NCBI GenBank assembly: GCA_963813495.1
Contig: CAWEZC010000011.1
Coordinates: 434,001 to 498,000, forward strand
Length of the DNA: 64,000 bases
Origin: JACVRW01 sp963813495
Lineage (GTDB): Bacteria; Actinomycetota; Thermoleophilia; Solirubrobacterales; Thermoleophilaceae
Reading direction: 5' to 3'
Below the pieces are notes generated by a model, which was given only the letters and a program-made list of their open reading frames with translations, had not been told where the DNA came from and did no database searches. Position 1 is the stretch's first letter; the number at the start of each line of letters is the position of its first letter. Below, piece after piece: positions 25,524 through 34,378 of this stretch. The position numbers and the translations under genes were made by a program.

Positions 25524-27311
25524 TTACTCCCGTTCGTCCGCGCTTCGCCGTCGTGACATGAAGAGGGCGATGCCGCCGATCCCCAGCACGGCCACCGCGA
25601 TGATCGCGATGATCCCGCCGCTGCCGCCCCCGCCGTCATCGTCGCCGCCCGACGCACTCACCGGCTCGAGCTGCGCGTACGACGGCGAGGAATTCGAGTA
25701 CAGGACGGGCCCCGTCTTGGCCGGCTGGCGCACGAAGCCCGTGAAGCGATCCTTCACATAGGCCTGCGTCTCGGGCTCGGTGTAGATCACGTTGTAGACC
25801 GCCGCCTGCTGCCAGCGGGTGAGCATCTCCTGCACGATCTCCCTGCGCCTCTCGGGATCGAGCTCAACCTTCTGCTGCTTGTAGAGGCGGTCGTACTCGG
25901 GGTCGCAGTAGTTGGCGTCGTTGTAGTAGTTGGTCGGATCCTCGGGGTCGGAGCTCACCTGGTCGCACTTCATGTACGAGAGCATCTGGTCCGGGTCGAC
26001 GAAGGGCACCCAGCCCCAGGCGAACATGTCGTAGTCGCCCTTGCCGATGATCGTCGTGAGCTGGCTGTCGTCGGCCACCTTCGTGGTCGTGGCGATGCCG
26101 ATCTCATCGAGCCAGCCGGTCATGAACTCGCCGATCTCCGGGCCCGTCTCGCCATCCGAGCGCACGTAGTACTTGAAGTTCAGCGGCTGACCGCCCCCGG
26201 GCATCTCGCGCACACCGTCGCCGTCGGTGTCCTTGTAGCCCGCCTCCTCGAGGATGGAGCGGGCCTTGTCGAGATCGAACTCGTACCTCTGGTCCTCGGG
26301 GATATCGGGAAGCCAGCTCTGATCGGGCGAGGGAACCATGGTGTCGACGGGCCGGGCCAGGCCGCCCTGCACGCGGTCCACGAGCGTGTCCTTGTCGATC
26401 GCGTGCGCGATTGCCTTGCGCACCTCGGGGTCGAGCAGCGCCGGGTGGGGCTTCTTGAGGCCGTCGCCTCCGTTGATGGCGACCTCGCTGAATGCGCCCT
26501 GATAGCCCTCGACGGTCTGGATGTTGTCGTCTTCCTTGAGCTGGTTGAACGAGTTGCTCGGAATGTCCTGGGCGGCATCGAGCTCGCCCGTCTTCAGTGC
26601 GGCGACCATGGCGTCCGGGTTGTTGAACTTGCGCAGCACGACGGTGTCGATCGCCGGCTTGCCGCCGTAGAAGTTCGGGTTGGCCTTGAAGCGGGCGAAC
26701 TGACCGTCTTCGAACTTCTCGAGGGTGAACGGGCCGGAGCCCACTCCGTCGAGCCCGTCGTAGGTCTGGCGCTCCTTGGCGCTCAGCTTGCCGTAGATAT
26801 GCTTGGGCAGGACGTAGAAGTCGAGCACGGGCAGCTTGGGGTCGGGCACCGAGCTGCGCACGATCAGCGTCTCGGCGTCGGGTGCCTCGGCCTCGAGATC
26901 CGCAGTGATCGTGCCGTGGTTGATCCACTCCTCGTCGCGGGAGGTGTTGATCGTCCAGGCCACGTCCTCGGCAGTCAGCGGCTTGCCGTCGGACCACTTG
27001 GCCCCCGGGCGCATCTTGTAGGTCCAGGTCTGTCCGTTGTCCGAGCCCTTCCACGACTCGGCCAGCCCGGGGATGGCGGAGAAGTCCTCGGGCGACTTGC
27101 CCGTGACCTGGGCGTACTGAAGGTTCCAGGCCTCGTAGGCCGCCACCGTCACGCCGATCAGCGGGTTCATGCTGTCGATCCCCTGCGGGTCGCCCACGTC
27201 GAACGTGACCGGCTCTCCCTCTCCCTGCCCCTGTGCCGTGACGGTCGCCAGGCCGGCGAGCACAGCCAAAACGAGAATGGTTCCGGCCAGTGTCCTTACC
27301 TTGATGCTCAA
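25524..27311 (-). CDS. family 5 extracellular solute-binding protein with C-terminal membrane anchor
   Basis: 595 residues. Binds peptides or related solutes outside the cell and delivers them to the importer. TTG at 27311 is preferred because GAGGGGGA lies just upstream and a signal segment (TLAGTILVLAVLAGLA) follows. No lipobox Cys is visible, unusual for Gram-positive binding proteins. Instead, after a Gly/Asp linker, the last 30 residues are a membrane helix (GIIAIIAVAVLGIGGIALF) followed by MSRRR, a stop-transfer signal. The SBP_bac_5 core is normal (GLAESWKG, KWSDGKPLTAEDVAWT, YGGKPAIDTVVL). Tethering by a C-terminal helix replaces the lipid anchor. Confidence 0.87.
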   Translation of the reverse strand: MSIKVRTLAGTILVLAVLAGLATVTAQGQGEGEPVTFDVGDPQGIDSMNPLIGVTVAAYEAWNLQYAQVTGKSPEDFSAIPGLAESWKGSDNGQTWTYKMRPGAKWSDGKPLTAEDVAWTINTSRDEEWINHGTITADLEAEAPDAETLIVRSSVPDPKLPVLDFYVLPKHIYGKLSAKERQTYDGLDGVGSGPFTLEKFEDGQFARFKANPNFYGGKPAIDTVVLRKFNNPDAMVAALKTGELDAAQDIPSNSFNQLKEDDNIQTVEGYQGAFSEVAINGGDGLKKPHPALLDPEVRKAIAHAIDKDTLVDRVQGGLARPVDTMVPSPDQSWLPDIPEDQRYEFDLDKARSILEEAGYKDTDGDGVREMPGGGQPLNFKYYVRSDGETGPEIGEFMTGWLDEIGIATTTKVADDSQLTTIIGKGDYDMFAWGWVPFVDPDQMLSYMKCDQVSSDPEDPTNYYNDANYCDPEYDRLYKQQKVELDPERRREIVQEMLTRWQQAAVYNVIYTEPETQAYVKDRFTGFVRQPAKTGPVLYSNSSPSYAQLEPVSASGGDDDGGGGSGGIIAIIAVAVLGIGGIALFMSRRRSADERE

Positions 27312-27364
27312 CGCGAGTCCCCCTCGACGTTCCTCTGAACGAATTTGCGCACTCTTACACGTGC

Positions 27365-29221
27365 TCACATCAGATTCCAGTTAAGGAACCGTTCAAGACG
27401 CCGGTAGAAGTCGAGCTGCGGACCGGCTCGCAGCAGGCCGTGGGCTTCCGTCGGGTAGGTCACGTACTCGAACGTCTTGCCCAGCCGGCGCAGCCCGGCC
27501 ACGAGCTGCTCGGACTGCTTCGGGCTCACCCGCTCGTCCAGCTCACCGTGAGCGATGAGCAGTGGCACGCGGATGTTCTCGAGCCGGTGGTAGGGCGAGC
27601 CGGCCCGGTAGGCCTCGGGCGCGGTGGCCGGGGTGCCCATCATGCGCTCGAGGTCCTGCACGCCCTCTCGGTCGCCCTGCGCCCAGGAGGTGGCGATGTC
27701 GCAGTCGCCGTACTTGGCCACCGCACAGCGGAAGCGAAACTCGGGATCGTCGGTCACCGACAGCAGCGCCATGTACGAGCCGTAGCTGGCGCCGAAGATG
27801 CCGAGCCGCCGGCCGTCCACCCAGTCGAGCGTGCGCAGGAAGTCCGCCGCCGCCAGGCAGTCCTTGGTGTCGTCGACTCCCCACACGCCGTGGTTGAGCC
27901 GCTCGAAGTCGCGCCCGTAGCCCGTGGAGCCGCGGTAGTTGAGCGCGAGCCAGGCATAGCCGCGAGCGACGAAGTACTGGGCGTGGCCGTCCCACTCGTC
28001 GCCATAGGACATCGTCGGCCCACCATGGGGGTAGACCACGGCGGGGACCGGCCGGTCGCCCGAGGCCCCGCGCGGGCGCAGGATGAAGCCGGGTATGTCG
28101 AGGCCGTCGAAGGAGGGGAAGAGCACGTCCTCGAGCTCGGCGTGGGGCGCGCTGCGCATGGCCTTCGGCGCAGGCTCGTGGAGCGCCTGCGGCGGAGCTC
28201 CGGGTTCGACCAGCCGCAGCTGCGGAGGCGTGGCGTGATCCTCGTAGACGACGGCCAGCGCGCCCGACGCCGTCCATTGGGGCCGACTCCACATGCCGCC
28301 CTCGGCCACGAGCTCGGCCTCCCCCGACGCGGCATCGACCAGAACGAGGTCGAAGCGGCTCGAGCGTGCCCGTGTCAGCGCCAGGCGCGAGCCGTCGGGG
28401 TTCCAGTCGAGCTCGGTGTGGTCGGCCCCCGCGCTCGTCAGCCGGCGCTCGCCTTCACCGTCACGCCCCACCAGGTGAAGCTCGTAGAAGCCGCTGCGCT
28501 CGGACCCGTAGGCGACGCTGGATCCGTCGGGCGACCAGGCCGGCTCGCGATCGTGCATGCGCGGCGTGCCGGTGAGCGCACGCACCGCGCCTCCGTCGAT
28601 CGCGGCCACACGGATCTCGCTGCGGTTGAGGTCGGCTCGCGGGGTGAAGGTGTAGGCCACCTCACGGCCGTCGGGCGACACCGTCGCCTCCCCCTCGTCG
28701 CCGCGTTCGTCCAGATTGTCGTGCCCGGTTGCGAGGCGGCGCGGCCAGGGGTCGGCGCTGTCAACCACGGCCAGGCGCGTCTCGTCGCCGCGCTCCACGG
28801 AGATCACGAGGCCCGAGTTGTCGATCCACACCGGGCTCGATCCCTCGACCAGCCGCCGCGGCGAGCCACCCGCGGTGGGGACGAGCCACACGGCGCCCTG
28901 GTCGCCGTAGGCGACCTGCGAACCGTCGGGCGAGAGCCGCGGCTCCACGTCCTCCCAGAAGGGAGCGGGGTCCCGGCCGGTGGTCAGCCGCTCGGGGACC
29001 GCCCCGGCCTCGAGGTCGATGACCCAGACGTCGGAGGTCTCACGATCCTCTATGAAGGCGCCGCGACTGCGGCCGGCCCCCACGGTGAGCGAGCGCGGGC
29101 GATGTGTGGCGGCCACCGCCTCGAGGCGCCAGTGAGGCGGCGGTTCGAGGTCCCGGCGCGGTTCGGAGAGCACCCCCTCGTGCTCGTCGCGGCCCACCCA
29201 GATGGATCGTTGCTCAGCCAC
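27365..29221 (-). CDS. S9-family serine peptidase (prolyl oligopeptidase/acylaminoacyl-peptidase type)
   Basis: 618 residues. An N-terminal beta-propeller with TolB/WD-like repeats (repeated PDGSxVAYG motifs, residues about 60-340) is followed by an alpha/beta-hydrolase domain with nucleophile Ser in GASYGSY, Asp in HGELDERV and His near TEAHGLL. No signal peptide is seen, so it is probably cytoplasmic and acts on imported short peptides. It starts with GTG, overlapping the deacetylase gene by eight bases, and lies 54 bases upstream of the binding protein. Confidence 0.88.
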   Translation of the reverse strand: MAEQRSIWVGRDEHEGVLSEPRRDLEPPPHWRLEAVAATHRPRSLTVGAGRSRGAFIEDRETSDVWVIDLEAGAVPERLTTGRDPAPFWEDVEPRLSPDGSQVAYGDQGAVWLVPTAGGSPRRLVEGSSPVWIDNSGLVISVERGDETRLAVVDSADPWPRRLATGHDNLDERGDEGEATVSPDGREVAYTFTPRADLNRSEIRVAAIDGGAVRALTGTPRMHDREPAWSPDGSSVAYGSERSGFYELHLVGRDGEGERRLTSAGADHTELDWNPDGSRLALTRARSSRFDLVLVDAASGEAELVAEGGMWSRPQWTASGALAVVYEDHATPPQLRLVEPGAPPQALHEPAPKAMRSAPHAELEDVLFPSFDGLDIPGFILRPRGASGDRPVPAVVYPHGGPTMSYGDEWDGHAQYFVARGYAWLALNYRGSTGYGRDFERLNHGVWGVDDTKDCLAAADFLRTLDWVDGRRLGIFGASYGSYMALLSVTDDPEFRFRCAVAKYGDCDIATSWAQGDREGVQDLERMMGTPATAPEAYRAGSPYHRLENIRVPLLIAHGELDERVSPKQSEQLVAGLRRLGKTFEYVTYPTEAHGLLRAGPQLDFYRRLERFLNWNLM

Positions 29222-30293
29222 TGTGTGCCTCCTCGATGCCGGTCAGGACCTTGCTCACCAGGCCTCCGATCCGGTCCAGGTCATAGCCGCCCTCCTGGAC
29301 GGCGACGGTGGGCAGCCCGAGCCTCCCGAGGCGCCGCCCCGCCTCGCGAAAGCCCTCGCTCGTGACCTTGAGCGGGCTCTCGGGATCGTCGTCCGCCGCG
29401 TCCACGCCGAGGGCCACCACGAGCGCTTTGGCTCGGCCCTCGCGGACCCAGTCCACCAGCACGGTCAGCGCCTCCAACCAGGCCTCGTCGCCGCTTCCGG
29501 GGGCCAGCGGGACGTTGCGGTTGGCGCCGGCGCCCGCTCCGGCGCCGGTCTCGTCGGCGAAGCCGACAAAGTGGGGAAACCAGCCGGCCGCCGGGTCTAC
29601 GTGAACCGACCCCACCAGCACCTCGGGGTCCTCGTAGAAGATCGACTGGGTGCCGTTGCCGTGGTGGGCGTCGATATCGAGCACGGCCACGCGCGCACCC
29701 TTGGTGCCGGCGCGCAGGCGGGCCGCGGCGGCGGCGGAGTTGTTGAGGTAGCAGGAGCCGCCGAAGGCGCTGCGCGTCACGTGGTGGCCGGGCGGGCGCG
29801 CGCACGCATAGGCGGCCGGAGCGCCTGCGAGCACGAGGTCGGCGGCGGTCACCGCCGTGTCGAGCGCGCCCCGGGCGGCCTCCCAGGTGCCGGGCCCGAT
29901 CAGGGTCATGGTGTCGTAGGCGAACAGCCCCGCCCGCGCGCTGGGGGCGGCGGGAGTCACCGGCGGCCTGTCGGCCACGAGACCGGCGTGGGCGAAGATG
30001 TAGGGGACCACGCGGTCCTGGCCCGGATTTTCGGTCAGCCCCGCCGCCTGCCAGTCGTCCCAGGCCAGCTCGAGGTAGCCGGCGAGGCCGGTGTCGTGCA
30101 CGCTCAGCACGGCCTCGTCCGGTTGCGGGCGGGCCTCGACGACCTGCGCCCCGCCGGCGGCCAGAGCCTCGCGGATGCACTCGGCGCGCGCGGGGACCTC
30201 GGTCCCCGGCGTGCGCACGCCGACCCAGATCTCGGCTCCGGGGTCGTGCAGGCGGTGGCGGTCGCTCCAGACCACGGGCATCGCGAGTCCCAC
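29214..30293 (-). CDS. acetylpolyamine amidohydrolase-like deacetylase (HDAC fold)
   Basis: 359 residues of the histone-deacetylase superfamily. Zinc and active-site motifs are RPPGHHV, DIDAHHGNGTQ and the late QEGGYD. The long N-terminal stretch (WSDRHRLHDPGAEIWVG, RTPGTEVPARAE) and the DETGAGAGAGANRNVPL loop resemble the acetylpolyamine amidohydrolases more than AcuC. These remove acetyl groups from acetylated polyamines in the cytoplasm. First gene of the long minus-strand operon. The start could be GTG 30293 or the ATG four codons later. The exact substrate (acetylpolyamine or other acylated amine) is inferred from similarity. Confidence 0.8.
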   Translation of the reverse strand: MGLAMPVVWSDRHRLHDPGAEIWVGVRTPGTEVPARAECIREALAAGGAQVVEARPQPDEAVLSVHDTGLAGYLELAWDDWQAAGLTENPGQDRVVPYIFAHAGLVADRPPVTPAAPSARAGLFAYDTMTLIGPGTWEAARGALDTAVTAADLVLAGAPAAYACARPPGHHVTRSAFGGSCYLNNSAAAAARLRAGTKGARVAVLDIDAHHGNGTQSIFYEDPEVLVGSVHVDPAAGWFPHFVGFADETGAGAGAGANRNVPLAPGSGDEAWLEALTVLVDWVREGRAKALVVALGVDAADDDPESPLKVTSEGFREAGRRLGRLGLPTVAVQEGGYDLDRIGGLVSKVLTGIEEAHSG

Positions 30294-30328
30294 GGGCGCG
30301 AGCGTATCCGCCGGTAGGGTCGCGTCTC

Positions 30329-31384
30329 ATGGAGACCTCCGCCGGCCTGCGCGAGCTGGGCGTTCGCATAGGTGAGCTGGATCCGGGACCGGACAACTCG
30401 ATCGCCGACGTCGCCGGGGTGCGCGTCGGCCACGTGACCGTGTGGCGGGACGAGCCCGAGCCGCCTGCGGGACGAGGTGTGGCGCGCACCGGGGTGACCG
30501 CGATCGTGCCCGGTGAGGCGGCCGCGCCGCGCGCGGGCGTGGCGGTGCTCAACGGCGCAGGGGAGCTCACCGGATCCATCGGCGTGGCGGAGTGGGGGAC
30601 GTTCGATCCGCCGATATACCTCACCTCGACGATGGCCGTGGGGCGCGTCTATGACGGCGCGGTGACCGCCGCGGTGGCTGCCGACCCCCGAGTGGGAGTG
30701 GAGGCGATCGTGATCCCGGTGGTCGGCGAGTGCGACGACAGCTGGCTCAACGACGCACGCGTGGTGCAGGTGGAGGCGCCCGACGCCGGCCGGGCGCTCG
30801 CCGACGCCGCCGCGGCGACCGGAGTCGTCCAGGGTGCGGTGGGTGCGGGCACCGGCATGATTTGCTTCGACTTCAAGGGCGGCATCGGAAGCGCGAGCCG
30901 GCGCGTCGGCGGGGACGGCTGGACCGTCGGCGTGCTGGTGCTGGCCAATTTCGGCGCGCGCGGGGACCTGCGCATCGACGGCGTGCCGGTGGGACGGCTG
31001 CTGCCCGGCGATGGACAGGCCTCGTCCGGGGCCCCTCCGAAGCCCGCGGGGAGCTGCATCGCCGTCGTGGCCACCGACGCCCCGCTGGCCTCGGCCGACC
31101 TCGCCCGCGTCGCCCGGCGCGCCGGGCTCGGTCTCGGCCGCACCGGCTCGGTGGGCCACCACGAGAGCGGCGAGATCTTCCTGGGCTTCTCGACCGCGCC
31201 GGAGGTCGCTCCGGCCGACTTCGATGGATTGTTCAGCGCGACGGTGGACGCCACCGAGGAGGCGGTGCTCAACGCGCTGTGGAGCGCCGAGACCGTGGAG
31301 GGCCGGGACGGGCGGGTGGTGGAGGCGCTGCCGCACGCGGAGGTGCTCGAGCTGCTCGAGGCACACGGCTGCCTCGCGCGCTGA
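30329..31384 (+). CDS. P1-family aminopeptidase (DmpA/BapA type)
   Basis: 351 residues. DmpA-like N-terminal nucleophile enzymes cut themselves before a Ser and release N-terminal D- or beta-amino acids from small peptides. The autocleavage context is GGIGSASRR (Gly-Ser bond), and the family motifs NAITDVxGVxVGH (here NSIADVAGVRVGH) and TGVTAI are intact. It is divergent from the deacetylase, 35 bases apart, so the two may share a regulatory region. The context suggests it processes the same class of imported compounds. Confidence 0.88.
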   Translation: METSAGLRELGVRIGELDPGPDNSIADVAGVRVGHVTVWRDEPEPPAGRGVARTGVTAIVPGEAAAPRAGVAVLNGAGELTGSIGVAEWGTFDPPIYLTSTMAVGRVYDGAVTAAVAADPRVGVEAIVIPVVGECDDSWLNDARVVQVEAPDAGRALADAAAATGVVQGAVGAGTGMICFDFKGGIGSASRRVGGDGWTVGVLVLANFGARGDLRIDGVPVGRLLPGDGQASSGAPPKPAGSCIAVVATDAPLASADLARVARRAGLGLGRTGSVGHHESGEIFLGFSTAPEVAPADFDGLFSATVDATEEAVLNALWSAETVEGRDGRVVEALPHAEVLELLEAHGCLAR

Positions 31385-31394
31385 CCGCGCGGCC

Positions 31395-31796
31395 TCAGCT
31401 ATTCGCCGCGCCCAGCTCGGACATGAGTCCCTGTACGCGCCGCTCGATCTCGTCGCGGATCGGGCGCACCTCCTCGATGGGCCGCCCCTTGGGATCGGGC
31501 AGCTCCCAGTCCAGGTAGCGCTTGCCCGGGATGTAGGGGCACTCGTCGCCGCAGCCCATCGTCACCACCACGTCGGCCGCCTGCGCGATCTCGTCGGTGA
31601 GCTTGCGCGGGATCCGGCCGGACAGGTCGATGCCGAGCTCGGCCATCGCCGTCACCACCTCGGGGTGGACGTGCTCGCCCGGGGTGGTGCCGGCGGACTC
31701 GGCGCTGTGGCGGCCCCCGGCGGCGCGTTCGAACAGCGCCTGGCTCATCTGCGAGCGGCCGGCGTTGTGTAGGCACACGAACAGGACTCGTGCCAT
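31395..31796 (-). CDS. arsC: arsenate reductase, thioredoxin-coupled (LMW phosphatase fold)
   Basis: 133 residues. Reduces arsenate to arsenite. The P-loop CLHNAGRS carries the attacking Cys8-type residue, and the second active-site cysteines lie in MGCGDECPY, matching the three-Cys relay of ArsC/PtpA-like thioredoxin-coupled enzymes. A shorter version would be a phosphatase; the CGDEC pair favours arsenate reductase. No arsR or arsenite exporter is nearby. It is preceded on the same strand by a GNAT remnant. Confidence 0.88.
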   Translation of the reverse strand: MARVLFVCLHNAGRSQMSQALFERAAGGRHSAESAGTTPGEHVHPEVVTAMAELGIDLSGRIPRKLTDEIAQAADVVVTMGCGDECPYIPGKRYLDWELPDPKGRPIEEVRPIRDEIERRVQGLMSELGAANS

Positions 31797-31799
31797 GGC

Positions 31800-31985
31800 T
31801 CAGGGCAGGACGCCGACGCGGCGGAAGCCGAGCGTCTCGTTGACATGGATCGCACGCTCGTTCTGTCGGCGTACAGCGCGCGACCTCGGGTGCGACGCGC
31901 AGCTCGCGCAGGCGCTGCTCATGCTCGGGCGCAGCGGCCCCAGCGCAACCCGGCCGCCGCCCGGTCGTCGGTGCTCCATGGGCAG
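31800..31985 (-). pseudogene. remnant of a GNAT acetyltransferase gene
   Basis: Two short pieces in different frames together resemble the end of a GNAT domain: LRELRVAPEV, then NERAIHVNETLGFRRVG, where the second piece is the typical AxxLYExxGF-like acetyl-CoA site and ends in a stop three bases before arsC. Neither frame holds a full domain, and no start fits. It is most simply a decayed or frame-disrupted acetyltransferase. Confidence 0.5.
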
Positions 31986-32104
31986 ATCTTGCCTGAGATA
32001 GACCCGAGCACGCCGCCAGGGCGGGTCGATGCGCTCGGGCGTTTCTCGGCGTCGGGCACCGGGTAGCGACGCCCTGGTCGTCCATCGGACCTGGGAGAAG
32101 AGAT

Positions 32105-34270
32105 ATGCGGTTGCACCGCGCCGCCCGCCTATTGTTCGCCGCACTGCTGATCAGCGGCCTCACCGTCACCGGGTCTGCCCATGCCGACCCCGGCGACGCA
32201 CCGAGCTCGCCGGGCAAGGCGGGGACGTGGGCGCCGGGAGACAAGGACGGCTTCGGCACCTCGCGAACCCGCAAGAGCAAGGCCTGGTACACCGTCAACG
32301 ACGGCATGCTGACCGAGGTCTTCTTCCCGCGGATCGACACGCCCGCCACCCGGGACACCCAGCTCGTGGTGTCGGACGGTGAGACCTTCGCCGACCGCGA
32401 GGACGAGGACACCGATCACGAGGTGCAGCTGCTCAACGCGCGCAGCCCCGTCTACCGGCAGGTGAACACGGCCAAGTCGGGCAAGTACCGGATCACCAAG
32501 ACCTATGTGACCGATCCCGACCGCTCCGCGGTGCTGGTGGACATCCGCTTCGAGTCGCTGACCGGGACCCCCTACGACGTCTATGTCCTGCACGACGCCG
32601 GACTGGGCCTGAACGCCAACGACGACAAGGGCCGCAGCGAGGGTGGCGGCCTGGTGGCCACCGACGGTCGGCTGAGCGGTGCGGTGCTGGCCTCCTCGGG
32701 CTTCACCGCGATGTCCAGCGGCTACCTCGAGCGCAGTGACGGCTGGACGGACCTGCAGAAGAACTTCAAGCTCGACTGGTCCTATACGGCACACGACCGG
32801 GGCAACGTCGTCCAGACAGGCGCGACCCGGCTGACCGGTCTGGCCGGTGGCCAGCGGCTGCGCCTGGCACTGGGGTTCGGCCGCAAGGCGAACGCGGCGG
32901 TGGATAACGCGCGGGCAGCGCTCGAGCGGGGCTTCGCGTCGGCCCGCAGGGAGTACAGCGCGGGCTGGCGCGACTACTTCGCGTCGCTGGATCCCGTGCC
33001 CGACAGCGCGCGCTCCTCCCGGGCCGGCTATCTCGCCTCGGTGATGCTGCTGGCCTCGCACGAGGACAAGACTTACCGCGGCGGGTTCGTCGCCGCCCCC
33101 GGCCGCCCGTGGGCCTGGCGCGACGAGCTGCAGCACATCCCCGTCTACATCGCGGTCTGGTCGCGCGACCTCTACCAGATCGCGACGGGGCTGCTGGCGG
33201 CCGGCGACACCGCCGCTGCGGAACGCTCGCTCGACTATCTGTGGAACGTGCAGCAGCGCCCGGACGGGTCCTTCCCCCAGAACTCGCGGCTCGACGGCGA
33301 GCCGGTGTTCGACGGGCTGCAGCTCGACGAGGTGGCCTTCCCCATCGTGCTGGCCTGGCAGCTGGGCCGTACGGGAGCCGAGGATTGGGACAACGTGCGG
33401 CTGTCGGCGGAGTTCCTCGTGGCCAACGGGCCCCGCACCGATCAGGAGCGCTGGGAGAACATCGGCGGCTATTCGCCGGCCACCATCGCCGCGGAGATCG
33501 CCGGGCTCGTCACCGCCGCGGACATCGCCCGCAAGAACGGCGAGCCGGGACTGGCGGACCGCTATCTCGCGGTGGCCGACAAGTGGCAGGGCAACCTCGA
33601 GACGTGGACACTGACCCGCAACGGGCCGTTGTCGGAGGATCCCTACTACCTGCGCATCACCGACAACGGAGACGCAAACTCCGGGGCGGAGATCCAGATC
33701 GCCGACGGTGGCCCGCTGATCGACCAGCGGGAGGTCGTGGATCCGAGCTTCCTGGAACTGGTCCGCCTCGGCGTGAAGTCGGCTGACGATCCGAACATCG
33801 CCTCGACGCTGGCGGTGATCGATGACGAACTCAAGTACGACACGGACAACGGGCCCTTCTGGCACCGGTCGAGCTTCGACGGCTACGGCGAGAAGGAGGA
33901 CGGGAGCCAGTGGGCCCCCGTGGAGACGGGCTCGGGCGAGACCATCGGTCGCGGCTGGCCCCTGCTCACGGGCGAGCGCGGGGAGTACGCACTGGCCGCC
34001 GGGGAGCCGGCGCAGCAGTATCTCGACACGATGACTGCCGTCGGCGACGATTCAGGCGGGCAGGTGATCGCCGAGCAGGTATGGGACTTCGAGCCGCCGG
34101 CCGACACCGAGCCCGAGTTCGTGCCGGGGGAGAACACTCTCTCCGCGACGCCGCTGGCCTGGTCACACGCCCAGCTGATCCGCCTCGCTCGATCCATCGA
34201 CGCGGGTAGGCCGGTGGAGACGCCGCAGATCGTGGCCTGCCGCTACAAGACGACGCTGTGTAAGCCCTGA
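32105..34270 (+). CDS. secreted GH15-family glycoside hydrolase (glucoamylase/glucodextranase type)
   Basis: 721 residues. Signal peptide 1-27 (LLISGLTVTGSAHA). A beta-sandwich N-terminal domain with KAWYTVNDGMLTEVFFPR resembles the glucodextranase N-domain, and an (alpha/alpha)6 barrel follows. The acid Glu lies in QERWENIGGYSPAT, the base Glu probably in EQVWDF or GENTLSATPLAWSHA. Such enzymes release glucose from the non-reducing ends of alpha-glucans or dextran outside the cell. A GGGAGAAGAG ribosome site precedes ATG 32105. The C-terminal Cys pair (ACRYKTTLC) may form a disulfide. Confidence 0.85.
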   Translation: MRLHRAARLLFAALLISGLTVTGSAHADPGDAPSSPGKAGTWAPGDKDGFGTSRTRKSKAWYTVNDGMLTEVFFPRIDTPATRDTQLVVSDGETFADREDEDTDHEVQLLNARSPVYRQVNTAKSGKYRITKTYVTDPDRSAVLVDIRFESLTGTPYDVYVLHDAGLGLNANDDKGRSEGGGLVATDGRLSGAVLASSGFTAMSSGYLERSDGWTDLQKNFKLDWSYTAHDRGNVVQTGATRLTGLAGGQRLRLALGFGRKANAAVDNARAALERGFASARREYSAGWRDYFASLDPVPDSARSSRAGYLASVMLLASHEDKTYRGGFVAAPGRPWAWRDELQHIPVYIAVWSRDLYQIATGLLAAGDTAAAERSLDYLWNVQQRPDGSFPQNSRLDGEPVFDGLQLDEVAFPIVLAWQLGRTGAEDWDNVRLSAEFLVANGPRTDQERWENIGGYSPATIAAEIAGLVTAADIARKNGEPGLADRYLAVADKWQGNLETWTLTRNGPLSEDPYYLRITDNGDANSGAEIQIADGGPLIDQREVVDPSFLELVRLGVKSADDPNIASTLAVIDDELKYDTDNGPFWHRSSFDGYGEKEDGSQWAPVETGSGETIGRGWPLLTGERGEYALAAGEPAQQYLDTMTAVGDDSGGQVIAEQVWDFEPPADTEPEFVPGENTLSATPLAWSHAQLIRLARSIDAGRPVETPQIVACRYKTTLCKP

Positions 34271-34305
34271 TTTTCCCGCGTACCAAATTCGTGCCTGGTC
34301 GCTTG

Positions 34306-34325
34306 TGTCACCCGTATAGGTGACA
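34306..34325. repeat. 7-bp inverted repeat in the intergenic region upstream of a secreted protein
   Basis: TGTCACC and GGTGACA separated by CGTATA, 54 bases before the start of the following gene and 36 bases after the GH15 stop. No T-run follows, so an operator is as likely as a terminator. Confidence 0.45.
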
Positions 34326-34378
34326 TTAGTGTCGCCCTGGACTCGAGGGGCGCCGTCGGGCGACCCAAAGGAGAGGGC

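Noticed and set aside
29281..30624. A 447-residue minus-strand open frame over the deacetylase gene
   Set aside because: It is a different frame of the deacetylase gene, with Arg/Gly-rich composition; the deacetylase frame carries the catalytic motifs.
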